Source: an uncultured Acetobacter sp.
GTDB taxonomy: Bacteria; Pseudomonadota; Alphaproteobacteria; Acetobacterales; Acetobacteraceae
Length of the DNA: 7,151 nucleotides
Direction of reading: 5' to 3'
Assembly: GCA_937900755.1 (NCBI GenBank)
Contig: CALCDN010000142.1
Span: forward strand, 1 to 7,151
A program made the position numbers and the translations under genes. Of this stretch, positions 1 through 5,874 are shown piece by piece (positions within the stretch are counted from its first letter, which is position 1; each line of letters opens with the position of its first letter). The notes under the pieces are model-generated. The model was not told the DNA's origin and ran no database searches. It saw nothing but the letters and a program-made list of their open reading frames with translations.

Positions 1-71
1 ACCCGAAGAGACTCGAACTCCTAACCCCCAGATTCGTAGTCTGGTGCTCTATCCAGTTGAGCTACGGGTGC
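1..71 (-). tRNA. tRNA-Arg (anticodon ACG), 3' end cut by window edge
   Basis: Read on the minus strand, this folds as a standard cloverleaf. The acceptor strand GCACCCG (71-65) pairs with CGGGT at positions 5-1. The D stem is GCTC/GAGC, the anticodon stem is CCAGA/TCTGG, and the loop CTACGAA carries anticodon ACG at 37-35. The variable loop is GGGTT. The T stem AGGAG/CTCTT includes one G-U pair around the loop TTCGAGT. The last two acceptor bases, the discriminator and any CCA lie outside the window. ACG is the Arg anticodon whose first base is normally converted to inosine by TadA, so that it reads CGU, CGC and CGA. Confidence 0.97.
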
Positions 72-77
72 ACTGTG

Positions 78-117
78 AGGGGGTATTTAGCCGAGCATCC
101 TGATGTCGGCAACCCCT
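78..117. other. Imperfect inverted repeat overlapping the tRNA promoter spacer
   Basis: GCCGA (90-94) pairs with TCGGC (106-110). Inside it CATC (96-99) pairs with GATG (102-105), with one bulged base. Outside it AGGGG (78-82) pairs with CCCCT (113-117) across an asymmetric internal loop. On the plus strand the structure is followed by an AT-rich run with T stretches, but no plus-strand gene ends here. On the minus strand no T tract follows, so it is not a good terminator for the upstream gene. It could be an operator-like palindrome or a leftover hairpin. Confidence 0.4.
84..112 (-). promoter_or_regulatory. Candidate sigma-70 type promoter for tRNA-Arg
   Basis: On the minus strand TTGCCG (112-107) and TAAATA (89-84) are separated by exactly 17 nt. 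They are followed by a C-rich CCCCCTC stretch, and the tRNA 5' end lies 12 nt beyond the -10 box. The spacing, short leader and GC-rich discriminator are typical of stable-RNA promoters under stringent control. The hexamers match consensus only moderately (4/6 and 3/6), so this is an inference from position as much as from sequence. Confidence 0.45.
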
Positions 118-142
118 AAATTTTATTTTTCTGAAATTTTTT

Positions 143-589
143 CTAGTCCCGGTCCAGAAAGTTGTTCAGGGGATGGTTCTCCGGTCGGCGGAGCGTAATA
201 TGCGCACGGCATGTTGGCGTGCCGTAAATACCCTCGAATGTGTCGTCCATGGGATGCGCTTCAAAAACCATGGGCAAGGGCTGTTTTCTGGCGTCCTGCA
301 TAATCAGCTGGGCATGGTAATGCTGGCGTTGCTTATTGGGGACGCCACGCAGGATCAGGTTGCCGGTTTCTGGTACAAAAATCATTTTTGTTGGTTCGAT
401 CTGCATGTATGACGTGCCTTCGGTCGGGCAGTCCCGGCCCTTGTCGGCAATCAGCACGCCTGTCCAGTCTCCGTAGGGGTCATTGGCGGCGGAGGTCGCA
501 GCCCATGCCGGAATGGCGGCGTTCATGCCTGCCAAGTCCATGCCCAGCAGGGCGCAAAACGCCCATAACCGCACGCGTCTGTCTTTCAT
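143..589 (-). CDS. Small predicted secreted (periplasmic) protein of unknown function
   Basis: This is a 148-residue protein I do not recognise. The start at 589 is chosen over the longer form from 676 for two reasons. GGAGA lies 8 nt upstream, and translation then begins with a clear signal peptide: basic MKDRRVR, a hydrophobic stretch at about residues 8-26, and a likely cleavage after AWA at residues 28-30. The predicted mature part is about 118 residues. It begins near a DPYGDWTG motif and has only two cysteines, Cys54 and Cys127, which could form a disulfide in the periplasm. Its short alternating hydrophobic strands (for example LILRGV at 78-83 and HITLRR at 130-135) suggest a small beta-rich fold. 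No catalytic signature or lipobox is visible. It is divergent from guaA and lies upstream of tRNA-Arg on the same strand. Expression and function are unknown. Confidence 0.72.
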   Translation of the reverse strand: MKDRRVRLWAFCALLGMDLAGMNAAIPAWAATSAANDPYGDWTGVLIADKGRDCPTEGTSYMQIEPTKMIFVPETGNLILRGVPNKQRQHYHAQLIMQDARKQPLPMVFEAHPMDDTFEGIYGTPTCRAHITLRRPENHPLNNFLDRD

Positions 590-690
590 GGTTCGTGTCT
601 CCGATGCTGTTTGTCTGAATCTGGGATGATAAACAGGTTGTGGCAAGCCTGTGCGAAAAACAGTTTCAGCCGCCATTCTGGTTTTATAGG

Positions 691-719
691 GTGACGGAGC
701 CGCCGCATGGCATTATATC
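691..719 (+). promoter_or_regulatory. Possible guaA promoter
   Basis: The roughly 230-nt gap between the divergent secreted-protein gene and guaA must hold promoters for both. On the plus strand GTGACG (691-696) and TATATC (714-719) are 17 nt apart, each matching 4 of 6 consensus bases. This would give a leader of roughly 90 nt before guaA. No recognisable purine riboswitch or PurR-type operator was seen. Support is weak because only one imperfect hexamer pair underlies the call. Confidence 0.25.
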
Positions 720-818
720 CGCTGTCATACGTACTTCAGTGGTAGGCCTTTAGAGTGTGTTTTCTCGCCACTGCACAAGAAAGCCAACCCAGACGCAGAC
801 CAGAAAGAACCCTGACCC

Positions 819-2417
819 ATGTCCGATGCCGCTCAGCCCGCTTCACCCGTTGTATTGGATGAAGCCTTGCACCATGACCGTATTCTGATTCTGGATTTTG
901 GCAGTCAGGTCACACAGCTGATTGCCCGCCGTGTGCGCGAAAGCGGCGTATATTGCGAAATCTGGCCATTTACAACGGATGCCGAAAAAATACGCGCTTT
1001 TGCTCCGCGTGGCATCATTCTGTCTGGCGGTCCGGCAAGCGTGAATGGCCCCGGTGCCCCGACAATTCCAGATGTGGTGTTTGAGATGGCGGTACCCGTT
1101 CTGGGTATCTGCTATGGCCAGCAGGCCATGTGCAAACAGCTGGGTGGCGAGGTTGAAGGTGGTGAGCACCGCGAGTTCGGTCGCGCCTTTGTTGATATTG
1201 TGGAGGACTGCGCCCTGTTCCGTGGCGCCTGGGCACGTGGCGGGCGCGAGCAGGTCTGGATGAGCCATGGGGACCGCGTGGTGGCCCTGCCGCCGGGGTT
1301 CCGCACCGTGGCGGTCAGCCAGGGCGCGCCCTTTGCGGTCATCGCGGATGAGGGACGCCGCCTTTACGGCGTGCAGTTCCACCCCGAAGTCGTGCACACG
1401 CCCCATGGTGCGGCACTGTTGCAGAATTTCACGCATAATGTTGCGGGGTGTTCGGGGTCTTGGACCATGGCGGGCTTCCGCGAAATGGAACTTGCCCGTA
1501 TTCGCGCGCAGGTGGGGTCTGGCAAGGTTATCTGCGGTCTGTCCGGTGGGGTGGACTCATCTGTTGCCGCCGTGCTGATCCATGAGGCGATTGGCGAGCA
1601 GTTGACCTGCATTTTCGTGGATCATGGCATCTTGCGCTCAGGGGAGGCGGAAGAAGTCATCAAGACCTTCCGCGGCCAGTTCAACATCCAGTTGATCCAC
1701 CGCGATGCATCCGACATTTTCCTGTCGGCACTTGATGGCGTGACGGACCCCGAAATCAAGCGCAAGACCATTGGCCGCCTGTTTGTGGAAGTGTTCGAGG
1801 AAGAGGCGATCAAACTCGGTGGGGCGCAGTTTCTGGCCCAGGGCACGCTCTACCCCGATGTTATCGAGAGCGTGAGCTTTACGGGGGGGCCGTCCGTCAC
1901 CATCAAGTCCCACCATAATGTGGGTGGCCTGCCAGACCGCATGAACATGCAGCTTGTTGAACCGCTGCGCGAACTGTTCAAGGATGAAGTGCGTGATCTG
2001 GGGCGCGAATTGGGGATCCCCGAAGTGATTGTCGGGCGGCATCCGTTCCCTGGTCCGGGTCTTGCCATTCGTATTCCTGGCAACATCACGCGGGAAAAGC
2101 TGGACCTTTTGCGCAAAGTAGACACTGTTTTTCTGGAAGAAATTCGTGCCGCAGGCCTGTACGATGCAATCTGGCAGGCTTTTGCCGTATTGCTGCCCGT
2201 TCGTACCGTTGGCGTTATGGGGGATGGCCGTACCTACGATCAGGCTTGCGCGCTGCGCGCGGTGACCAGTACGGATGGCATGACCGCGGATGTTTATCCG
2301 TTTGACATGAGCTTCCTGACCAAGGTGGCCGGGCGGATTGTCAATGAAGTGCGCGGTATTAACCGCGTGACGTACGATATTACGTCCAAACCCCCCGGCA
2401 CAATCGAGTGGGAATAG
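819..2417 (+). CDS. guaA: GMP synthase (glutamine-hydrolysing)
   Basis: GuaA makes GMP from XMP, ATP and glutamine, the last step of guanine nucleotide synthesis, in the cytoplasm. The 532 residues match the usual full length of about 520-530. The N-terminal class I glutamine amidotransferase domain (about 20-210) has the nucleophile Cys98 in GICYGQQ, with His188 and Glu190 in QFHPE. The ATP pyrophosphatase domain follows, with P-loop SGGVDSS at 242-248. The C-terminal dimerisation and XMP-binding domain contains HPFPGPGL (408-415) and ends with the family-typical KPPGTIEWE. All key residues are intact. The Shine-Dalgarno sequence is poor (AGAAAG, well upstream). The start is kept because about 20 variable residues before the conserved RILILDFGSQ is reasonable. 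The gene stands alone, followed by a strong terminator. guaB is not in the window. Confidence 0.98.
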   Translation: MSDAAQPASPVVLDEALHHDRILILDFGSQVTQLIARRVRESGVYCEIWPFTTDAEKIRAFAPRGIILSGGPASVNGPGAPTIPDVVFEMAVPVLGICYGQQAMCKQLGGEVEGGEHREFGRAFVDIVEDCALFRGAWARGGREQVWMSHGDRVVALPPGFRTVAVSQGAPFAVIADEGRRLYGVQFHPEVVHTPHGAALLQNFTHNVAGCSGSWTMAGFREMELARIRAQVGSGKVICGLSGGVDSSVAAVLIHEAIGEQLTCIFVDHGILRSGEAEEVIKTFRGQFNIQLIHRDASDIFLSALDGVTDPEIKRKTIGRLFVEVFEEEAIKLGGAQFLAQGTLYPDVIESVSFTGGPSVTIKSHHNVGGLPDRMNMQLVEPLRELFKDEVRDLGRELGIPEVIVGRHPFPGPGLAIRIPGNITREKLDLLRKVDTVFLEEIRAAGLYDAIWQAFAVLLPVRTVGVMGDGRTYDQACALRAVTSTDGMTADVYPFDMSFLTKVAGRIVNEVRGINRVTYDITSKPPGTIEWE

Positions 2418-2473
2418 GCATTATGGCCCGGAGGAAAGCGTTGTAAGGGTTCCGGCCTGATACGGCGGTTTTA

Positions 2474-2513
2474 AAAAAGGAGGGTTCATCGTGCAAGATG
2501 AGCCCTCCTTTTT
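2474..2513. terminator. Strong bidirectional rho-independent terminator between convergent genes
   Basis: An uninterrupted 17-bp stem (2474-2490 with 2497-2513, one G-T wobble) surrounds a 6-nt loop, GTGCAA. The core is GGAGGG/CCCTCC. A run of six A on the left and five T on the right give a U tract whichever strand is transcribed. It lies 56 nt after the guaA stop and 8 nt beyond the stop of the convergent methyltransferase gene, so it can serve both. Confidence 0.93.
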
Positions 2514-2521
2514 GTTTGCGC

Positions 2522-3277
2522 TCAGCTTTTCTGCTGGCAAATAAAAATGACTGAAAACGAGAAGGTCTTGGGGAGCCAGTCAAACGGGTTTGCATGTGTG
2601 CGGGTAATACGCATGTTATGGCGGATGGTGTGTGCCAGCCAGCGCCAGTCAAACCCCTTGTGGCCGGTGCCATGCGCGTCTATCCCGTCCAGATTGAACA
2701 GGCCAGCGTGCAGGGTTTCTTTCCATCTGTATTCTTTATGCCGGATGTACCCTGTAAAAAGGGACCCTATGTTTTTGAGCAGAACAATGGGGCCAACCTC
2801 ATTCGGCACCGAACACATGAAGGCGGCGGGCTTGGCGCGGGCTATATGCTCCACAATTCTGACAACAATGTTTTCGGGAATATGCTCCAGTGATTCAAGA
2901 GCGAGAATAACATCGGCATGTTGGAATTCAGAGTAATGATTGACAATTGAGTCGTTTATTACTCTAAAATTTCTGTATTGGGAGTATCTTTTCTCTGCTG
3001 TTTTTACCGGCTCCGTATCAGTGTCCACGCCGACATAGTTGATGTTGAAGCGGCTGTTCAGAACATCAAAGGCCTTGGCATGGGCACAACCAATATCAAC
3101 CACGTTTAAAGTGCGGGACGGATTTGCCTGGGACAGATCAGTAAACAAACGGATTAAATATTTGTAGCGGGTAGCATGAAGGAAAGAAACCAGTGGGTTA
3201 AAGTTCTGGATTTTTTCGTAACGGGTATATGTCTGGGTCTGGCCAGCCTGTTTTGTCCGCCTGTCTACATCTGTCAT
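2522..3277 (-). CDS. Class I SAM-dependent methyltransferase, substrate unknown
   Basis: This is a 251-residue predicted cytoplasmic methyltransferase. Motif I, VVDIGCAHAK, is at 59-68 with the acidic residue and glycine expected for SAM binding. The GVDTD stretch at 83-87 fits motif II, where the Asp binds the ribose. ALESLEHIPE at 126-135 resembles the post-motif region of Methyltransf_11/23 and UbiG-like enzymes. The C-terminal third (SVPNEVG onward) is not recognisable and probably sets substrate specificity. The frame stays open upstream to 3478, but the start at 3277 is preferred. AAGAG lies about 6 nt before it, the extension is Cys-rich and non-conserved in character, and it would overlap the neighbouring gene. 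A -10-like TATAAG lies on the minus strand at 3308-3303. Base composition is more AT-rich than the flanking genes, hinting at acquisition. Neighbours give no pathway, so no specific substrate is proposed. Confidence 0.85.
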   Translation of the reverse strand: MTDVDRRTKQAGQTQTYTRYEKIQNFNPLVSFLHATRYKYLIRLFTDLSQANPSRTLNVVDIGCAHAKAFDVLNSRFNINYVGVDTDTEPVKTAEKRYSQYRNFRVINDSIVNHYSEFQHADVILALESLEHIPENIVVRIVEHIARAKPAAFMCSVPNEVGPIVLLKNIGSLFTGYIRHKEYRWKETLHAGLFNLDGIDAHGTGHKGFDWRWLAHTIRHNMRITRTHANPFDWLPKTFSFSVIFICQQKS

Positions 3278-3351
3278 AAAAAACTCTTTTGTACAATAAA
3301 AACTTATAAATCCGGCGGTGGATGCAAGGTGTTGGGCAAATTCTGGTCGAT

Positions 3352-3567
3352 TTAGGGTTCGGGGCGATTGTGCCAGTCTATGCAGACATCGGAGAGCCAT
3401 AGAGTGAGCGCGGACACAACAAGCCAGAGAATACCCGGAACAATATTGAAATCCTGAATAACAACAATGCCAATACAAAATGCGGCAATGGACACGCTCA
3501 GATTGACAAGGCAGCAGAACACCGCAACCGGCCAGCTTTTTGGGAGTCCCATTTGTGTCATTTCCAT
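3352..3567 (-). CDS. Small two-helix membrane protein, unknown function
   Basis: From the ATG at 3567 this encodes 71 residues with two strongly hydrophobic segments, roughly 12-37 and 42-58, joined by a short QDFN turn. It has a basic N-terminus (PKSW) and a polar tail ending HNRPEP. That pattern fits a helical hairpin in the inner membrane with few charges inside the helices. The start is uncertain: ATG codons at 3567, 3561 and 3552 are all possible and none has a convincing Shine-Dalgarno sequence. A longer TTG-initiated form from 3657 would add another hydrophobic stretch but runs through a hairpin. The methyltransferase starts 74 nt downstream on the same strand, so the two may be co-transcribed. 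I do not recognise the family, and it could also be a non-coding open frame. Confidence 0.5.
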   Translation of the reverse strand: MEMTQMGLPKSWPVAVFCCLVNLSVSIAAFCIGIVVIQDFNIVPGILWLVVSALTLWLSDVCIDWHNRPEP

Positions 3568-3616
3568 TCTACGCCCAAAAGCTGGGGCGCACTCCCTGAT
3601 GGTCAATAAAACAGCT

Positions 3617-3635
3617 AAAACGGCCAGGGCTGGCC
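3617..3635 (-). terminator. Weak candidate terminator downstream of the cysteine synthase gene
   Basis: On the minus strand GGCCA (3635-3631) and TGGCC (3626-3622) form a 5-bp GC-rich stem around GCCC, followed by GTTTT and a second T run a few bases on. A partly overlapping alternative hairpin, CCTGT/ACAGG (3647-3634), sits just before it. The position, about 80 nt past the cysteine synthase stop, fits a terminator. The stem is short, so read-through into the small membrane protein gene is likely. Confidence 0.3.
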
Positions 3636-3667
3636 TGTAAAAACAGGACAACCCCAACCCCTTGGAG

Positions 3668-3692
3668 GGTGCTCGGGAAAGCCCCGGGCACC
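3668..3692 (+). other. Hairpin with 10-bp GC-rich stem, terminator-like on the plus strand
   Basis: GGTGCTCGGG (3668-3677) pairs with CCCGGGCACC (3683-3692) around the loop AAAGC. On plus-strand RNA all ten pairs form, one of them U-G. On minus-strand RNA that pair becomes A-C. Five T follow at 3698-3702 after a 5-nt gap, on the plus strand only. It lies just past the stop of the minus-strand cysteine synthase gene, where no plus-strand gene ends, so its role is unclear. Confidence 0.4.
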
Positions 3693-3714
3693 AGAGATTT
3701 TTCGGGTTGAAAAC

Positions 3715-4755
3715 TCACTGGTCAAGCCAGGGGGCAACGGGCAGATTTTTTTCACGCAGGAAGGTCGGGTTGAAGAGTTTGGATTCATACCGCGCCCCAC
3801 CATCGGCCAGAATGGTGACAAGTCTATGGCCCGGGCCAAGCTTGCGGGCCGTGCGGATGGCCGCGGCGACATTAATGCCCGAAGACCCCCCCACGGAAAG
3901 CCCTTCCTCACCCAGCAGGCTGTAGATGATATCCAGTGCTTCGGGGTCGGGAATACGCTCCGCATCGTCAATGGGAGCCCCTTCAAGGTTGCCGGTTACG
4001 CGGGACTGGCCAATCCCTTCGGTAATGGACGAGCCTGCCGCGGACAGGTCGCCACTTTTGACCCAGCCATACAGGCCCGAGCCCTCGGGGTCCGCCAGCA
4101 CAATGCGGGGCGCTTTTGCACCATCGCGCCGGGCGGCGTCATGCAGGCCAAGGGCAATGCCCGCCAGTGTGCCGCCAGTGCCGCACGCGCAGGTAAAGGC
4201 ATCCACCTGCCCACCCATCTGCTGCCATATTTCCTGCGCCGTGGTGGCGCGGTGGCCTTCGCGGTTGGCGGTATTGTCAAACTGGTTGGCCCAGACCCAC
4301 CCGTTTTCCTCCGCCAGACGGCGGGAAACATGGACGTAGTTGCCCGGGTCCCGGTAGGGTTTGGCGGGCACCAGGCGCAGGTCCGCGCCGATCATGCGCA
4401 AAAAGCCGATTTTTTCGCGGCTTTGTGTTTCGGGCATGACAATAACGCATTTATAGCCGCGTGCATTAGCCACCAGTGTCAGGCCGATGCCGGTATTGCC
4501 TGCCGTGCCTTCCACAAGGGTGCCACCGGGCTTGAGCACGCCACGGCGCTCCGCATCATCAATAATGGCCAGGGCCGCGCGGTCCTTGACGGAGCCGCCG
4601 GGGTTCATAAACTCCGCCTTGCCGTAAATCTGGCACCCTGTTGCTTCAGAAGCCTTGCGCAGGAGAATAAGGGGGGTTCCACCAACCGACCCCGGCATGT
4701 CGGGCGAGAGTGATGTCCAGCCGGGATGGGTGGAGGGCGCTGCGCTTTCGGTCAT
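3715..4755 (-). CDS. cysK: Cysteine synthase A (O-acetylserine sulfhydrylase), PLP-dependent
   Basis: This enzyme joins O-acetylserine and sulfide to give cysteine and acetate in the cytoplasm. The 346-residue protein has the complete fold-type II PLP signature. The Schiff-base Lys57 is in NPGGSVKDR. The substrate loop at 82-89 is EGTAGNTG, GTGGT at 192-196 binds the PLP phosphate, and GGSSGIN at 289-295 holds the Ser that contacts the pyridine nitrogen. GNTG with downstream MPETQS is typical of the cysteine synthase family. E. coli CysK has TSGNTG where this has TAGNTG, and it is shorter (about 320 residues), so this belongs to a longer branch that I recall from alphaproteobacteria. The start at 4755 is supported by AGG 8 nt upstream. 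It follows the lipoprotein gene by 68 nt on the same strand. A related beta-synthase activity, such as cystathionine beta-synthase, cannot be excluded from motifs alone. Confidence 0.9.
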   Translation of the reverse strand: MTESAAPSTHPGWTSLSPDMPGSVGGTPLILLRKASEATGCQIYGKAEFMNPGGSVKDRAALAIIDDAERRGVLKPGGTLVEGTAGNTGIGLTLVANARGYKCVIVMPETQSREKIGFLRMIGADLRLVPAKPYRDPGNYVHVSRRLAEENGWVWANQFDNTANREGHRATTAQEIWQQMGGQVDAFTCACGTGGTLAGIALGLHDAARRDGAKAPRIVLADPEGSGLYGWVKSGDLSAAGSSITEGIGQSRVTGNLEGAPIDDAERIPDPEALDIIYSLLGEEGLSVGGSSGINVAAAIRTARKLGPGHRLVTILADGGARYESKLFNPTFLREKNLPVAPWLDQ

Positions 4756-4823
4756 CTGTATACCCTGCTTGCTACAATCAGGTTGGGCGATCGGGGCTGG
4801 TCTGTGTATGGGGTGGTTCCCCC

Positions 4824-5714
4824 CTACCGACCTGCATCCGGTTCTTCTTGGGCATCATATAGCACTTCCAAAACGGCACACCAAGGATAGCGTGGGTCGT
4901 AGCTTTGCCCGGCGGGGCTTGCCAGACGGCCCTGCTCATCCGTGGGGACGTGGGTCAGGGCCACCGCATCGTCAATATTTCCGCCAATAATGCTGATTTG
5001 GTGGCCAAAGGGTGGCCCGTTCTGGCCTGTGGCCACCACATAGCCGCAATGTGCGGGAAAACCGTAAGAGGTGGGCAGGCTGGCAAAGCGGATGCTCAGC
5101 TTGCCACGCCCACGTGCAACACAGATCAGGTCTCCCGCCTTTGGGGTGTAGGTCGCGGGGTCGCGCGCCCGCAGGTTGGGGGACTGCCCCGAGGCCGCCG
5201 CGTTGATGTAGGTGGAATGGTTGGGCGAGTAGGGGAAGCGGTCATTCGCCCCCGCAACCCGCATGACGTAGGAAATGAACGCGGCCGACCATGCAAAAAA
5301 ACTGTCATGGACAAAATCGGTCAGTTGGCCATCCGCATTGTGTTTGCCACTCCATGACGCCTCGGTCATGCTGGGGTCCATGCCGATCCACCAGTATTCC
5401 CCCACGCGCTGCCACAGGCCGGGCGCGCGTTCGGGCTTGATTGCGGCGACCTGTGGCTCGGGGCGCTGTTCGGGGTTGTCATCATTGACCGGGCTGCCAA
5501 ACATGCGCCACTCGCGCATGGCAATGGCCACGACGTCCTGCCGGTTGAAGGGTTCAAAGTTGCGCGTGGCAAAGTCCGGCACGTGGCTGTTTGGCCCATA
5601 GGCGCTGGATGCGCCCCCTCCGTGGGCGGATGCGTTGCCCCTGTTGGAGGGCTGGGAGGTGCAGGCCGCCAGACACAAAGGTGCCAGAAGGGCCACGGTC
5701 AGCTTGCGGGGCAT
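4824..5714 (-). CDS. DUF2272-like lipoprotein with CHAP/NlpC-like layout
   Basis: This 296-residue protein starts with a lipoprotein signal: MPRK, a hydrophobic core, and lipobox LAAC at 15-18, so Cys18 is the likely lipidated residue. Residue 19 is Thr and 20 is Ser, not Asp, which favours the outer membrane. A low-complexity Gly/Ala/Ser linker (about 24-42) follows, then a globular domain (about 55-290). Its motifs are AMREWRMFG (65-73), AWSAAFISYVMRVAG (141-155), PNHSTYI (164-170), PKAGDLICVAR (191-201), HCGYVVATG (222-230) and SIIGGNID (241-248). The order resembles CHAP/NlpC-P60 peptidoglycan hydrolases, and the wording fits the uncharacterised DUF2272 family as I recall it. Ser143 sits where those enzymes carry the catalytic Cys. 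The start is supported by GGAG 5 nt upstream. A large foldback lies in the leader just before that site. Function is unknown; a cell-wall role is only inferred. Confidence 0.82.
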   Translation of the reverse strand: MPRKLTVALLAPLCLAACTSQPSNRGNASAHGGGASSAYGPNSHVPDFATRNFEPFNRQDVVAIAMREWRMFGSPVNDDNPEQRPEPQVAAIKPERAPGLWQRVGEYWWIGMDPSMTEASWSGKHNADGQLTDFVHDSFFAWSAAFISYVMRVAGANDRFPYSPNHSTYINAAASGQSPNLRARDPATYTPKAGDLICVARGRGKLSIRFASLPTSYGFPAHCGYVVATGQNGPPFGHQISIIGGNIDDAVALTHVPTDEQGRLASPAGQSYDPRYPWCAVLEVLYDAQEEPDAGR

Positions 5715-5725
5715 CTTGTCTCCAT

Positions 5726-5797
5726 ACCAGAACAGGACTTCCAGGGAGGCCGAACCAGAGGTTCGACCGCCATGAACACGATTTAAAGTCCTGTGGT
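5726..5797 (-). promoter_or_regulatory. Structured 5' leader: nested long hairpin before the lipoprotein gene
   Basis: On minus-strand RNA, ACAGGACUU (5794-5786) pairs perfectly with AAGUCCUGU (5740-5732). After a 3-nt bulge, ACC (5797-5795) pairs with GGU (5728-5726). Inside is a 9-bp hairpin around a UCU loop (5768-5760 with 5756-5748), with core CGAACC/GGUUCG. One pair in it is U-G on this strand and would be C-A on the other. The inner stem extends outward through two single mismatches to about 5775/5741. About 10 nt (5785-5776) remain unpaired on one side. The base of the fold ends 2 nt before the GGAG ribosome binding site, and no U tract follows. It may control translation or mRNA stability, or may be a small mobile or REP-like relic. 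Confidence 0.55.
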
Positions 5798-5874
5798 AAG
5801 GAATAGGCGTCCTTTATGGAGGGTGGAAGAGGTTTTATGCGCACACCTCCCCGCCCATGCTCTTTTTTGCATGC

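Noticed and set aside
590..676. 29-residue N-terminal extension of the small secreted protein
   Set aside because: It would bury the signal peptide internally. The ATG at 589 has GGAGA 8 nt upstream.
843..1436. Minus-strand open frame of 197 codons inside guaA
   Set aside because: It is antisense to the conserved amidotransferase domain, with no signal, motif or ribosome binding site. It is a codon-bias shadow.
2423..2446. Seven-codon open frame just after guaA
   Set aside because: It is too short to support as a gene and has no independent evidence.
3278..3478. N-terminal extension of the methyltransferase reading frame
   Set aside because: It would overlap the small membrane protein gene and gives a Cys-rich, non-domain sequence. 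The ATG at 3277 has a better ribosome binding site position.
3826..4713. Long plus-strand open frame (295 codons) antisense to the cysteine synthase gene
   Set aside because: It lies wholly opposite a gene with complete PLP-enzyme motifs. Its translation shows no domain and is rich in Ala, Arg and Gly, as expected from antisense of a GC-rich gene.
5853..5874. GCATG/CATGC hairpin with an A-rich loop just after ybaK, as a terminator
   Set aside because: It has only 5 bp and no T tract after it on the minus strand, so it is too weak to call.
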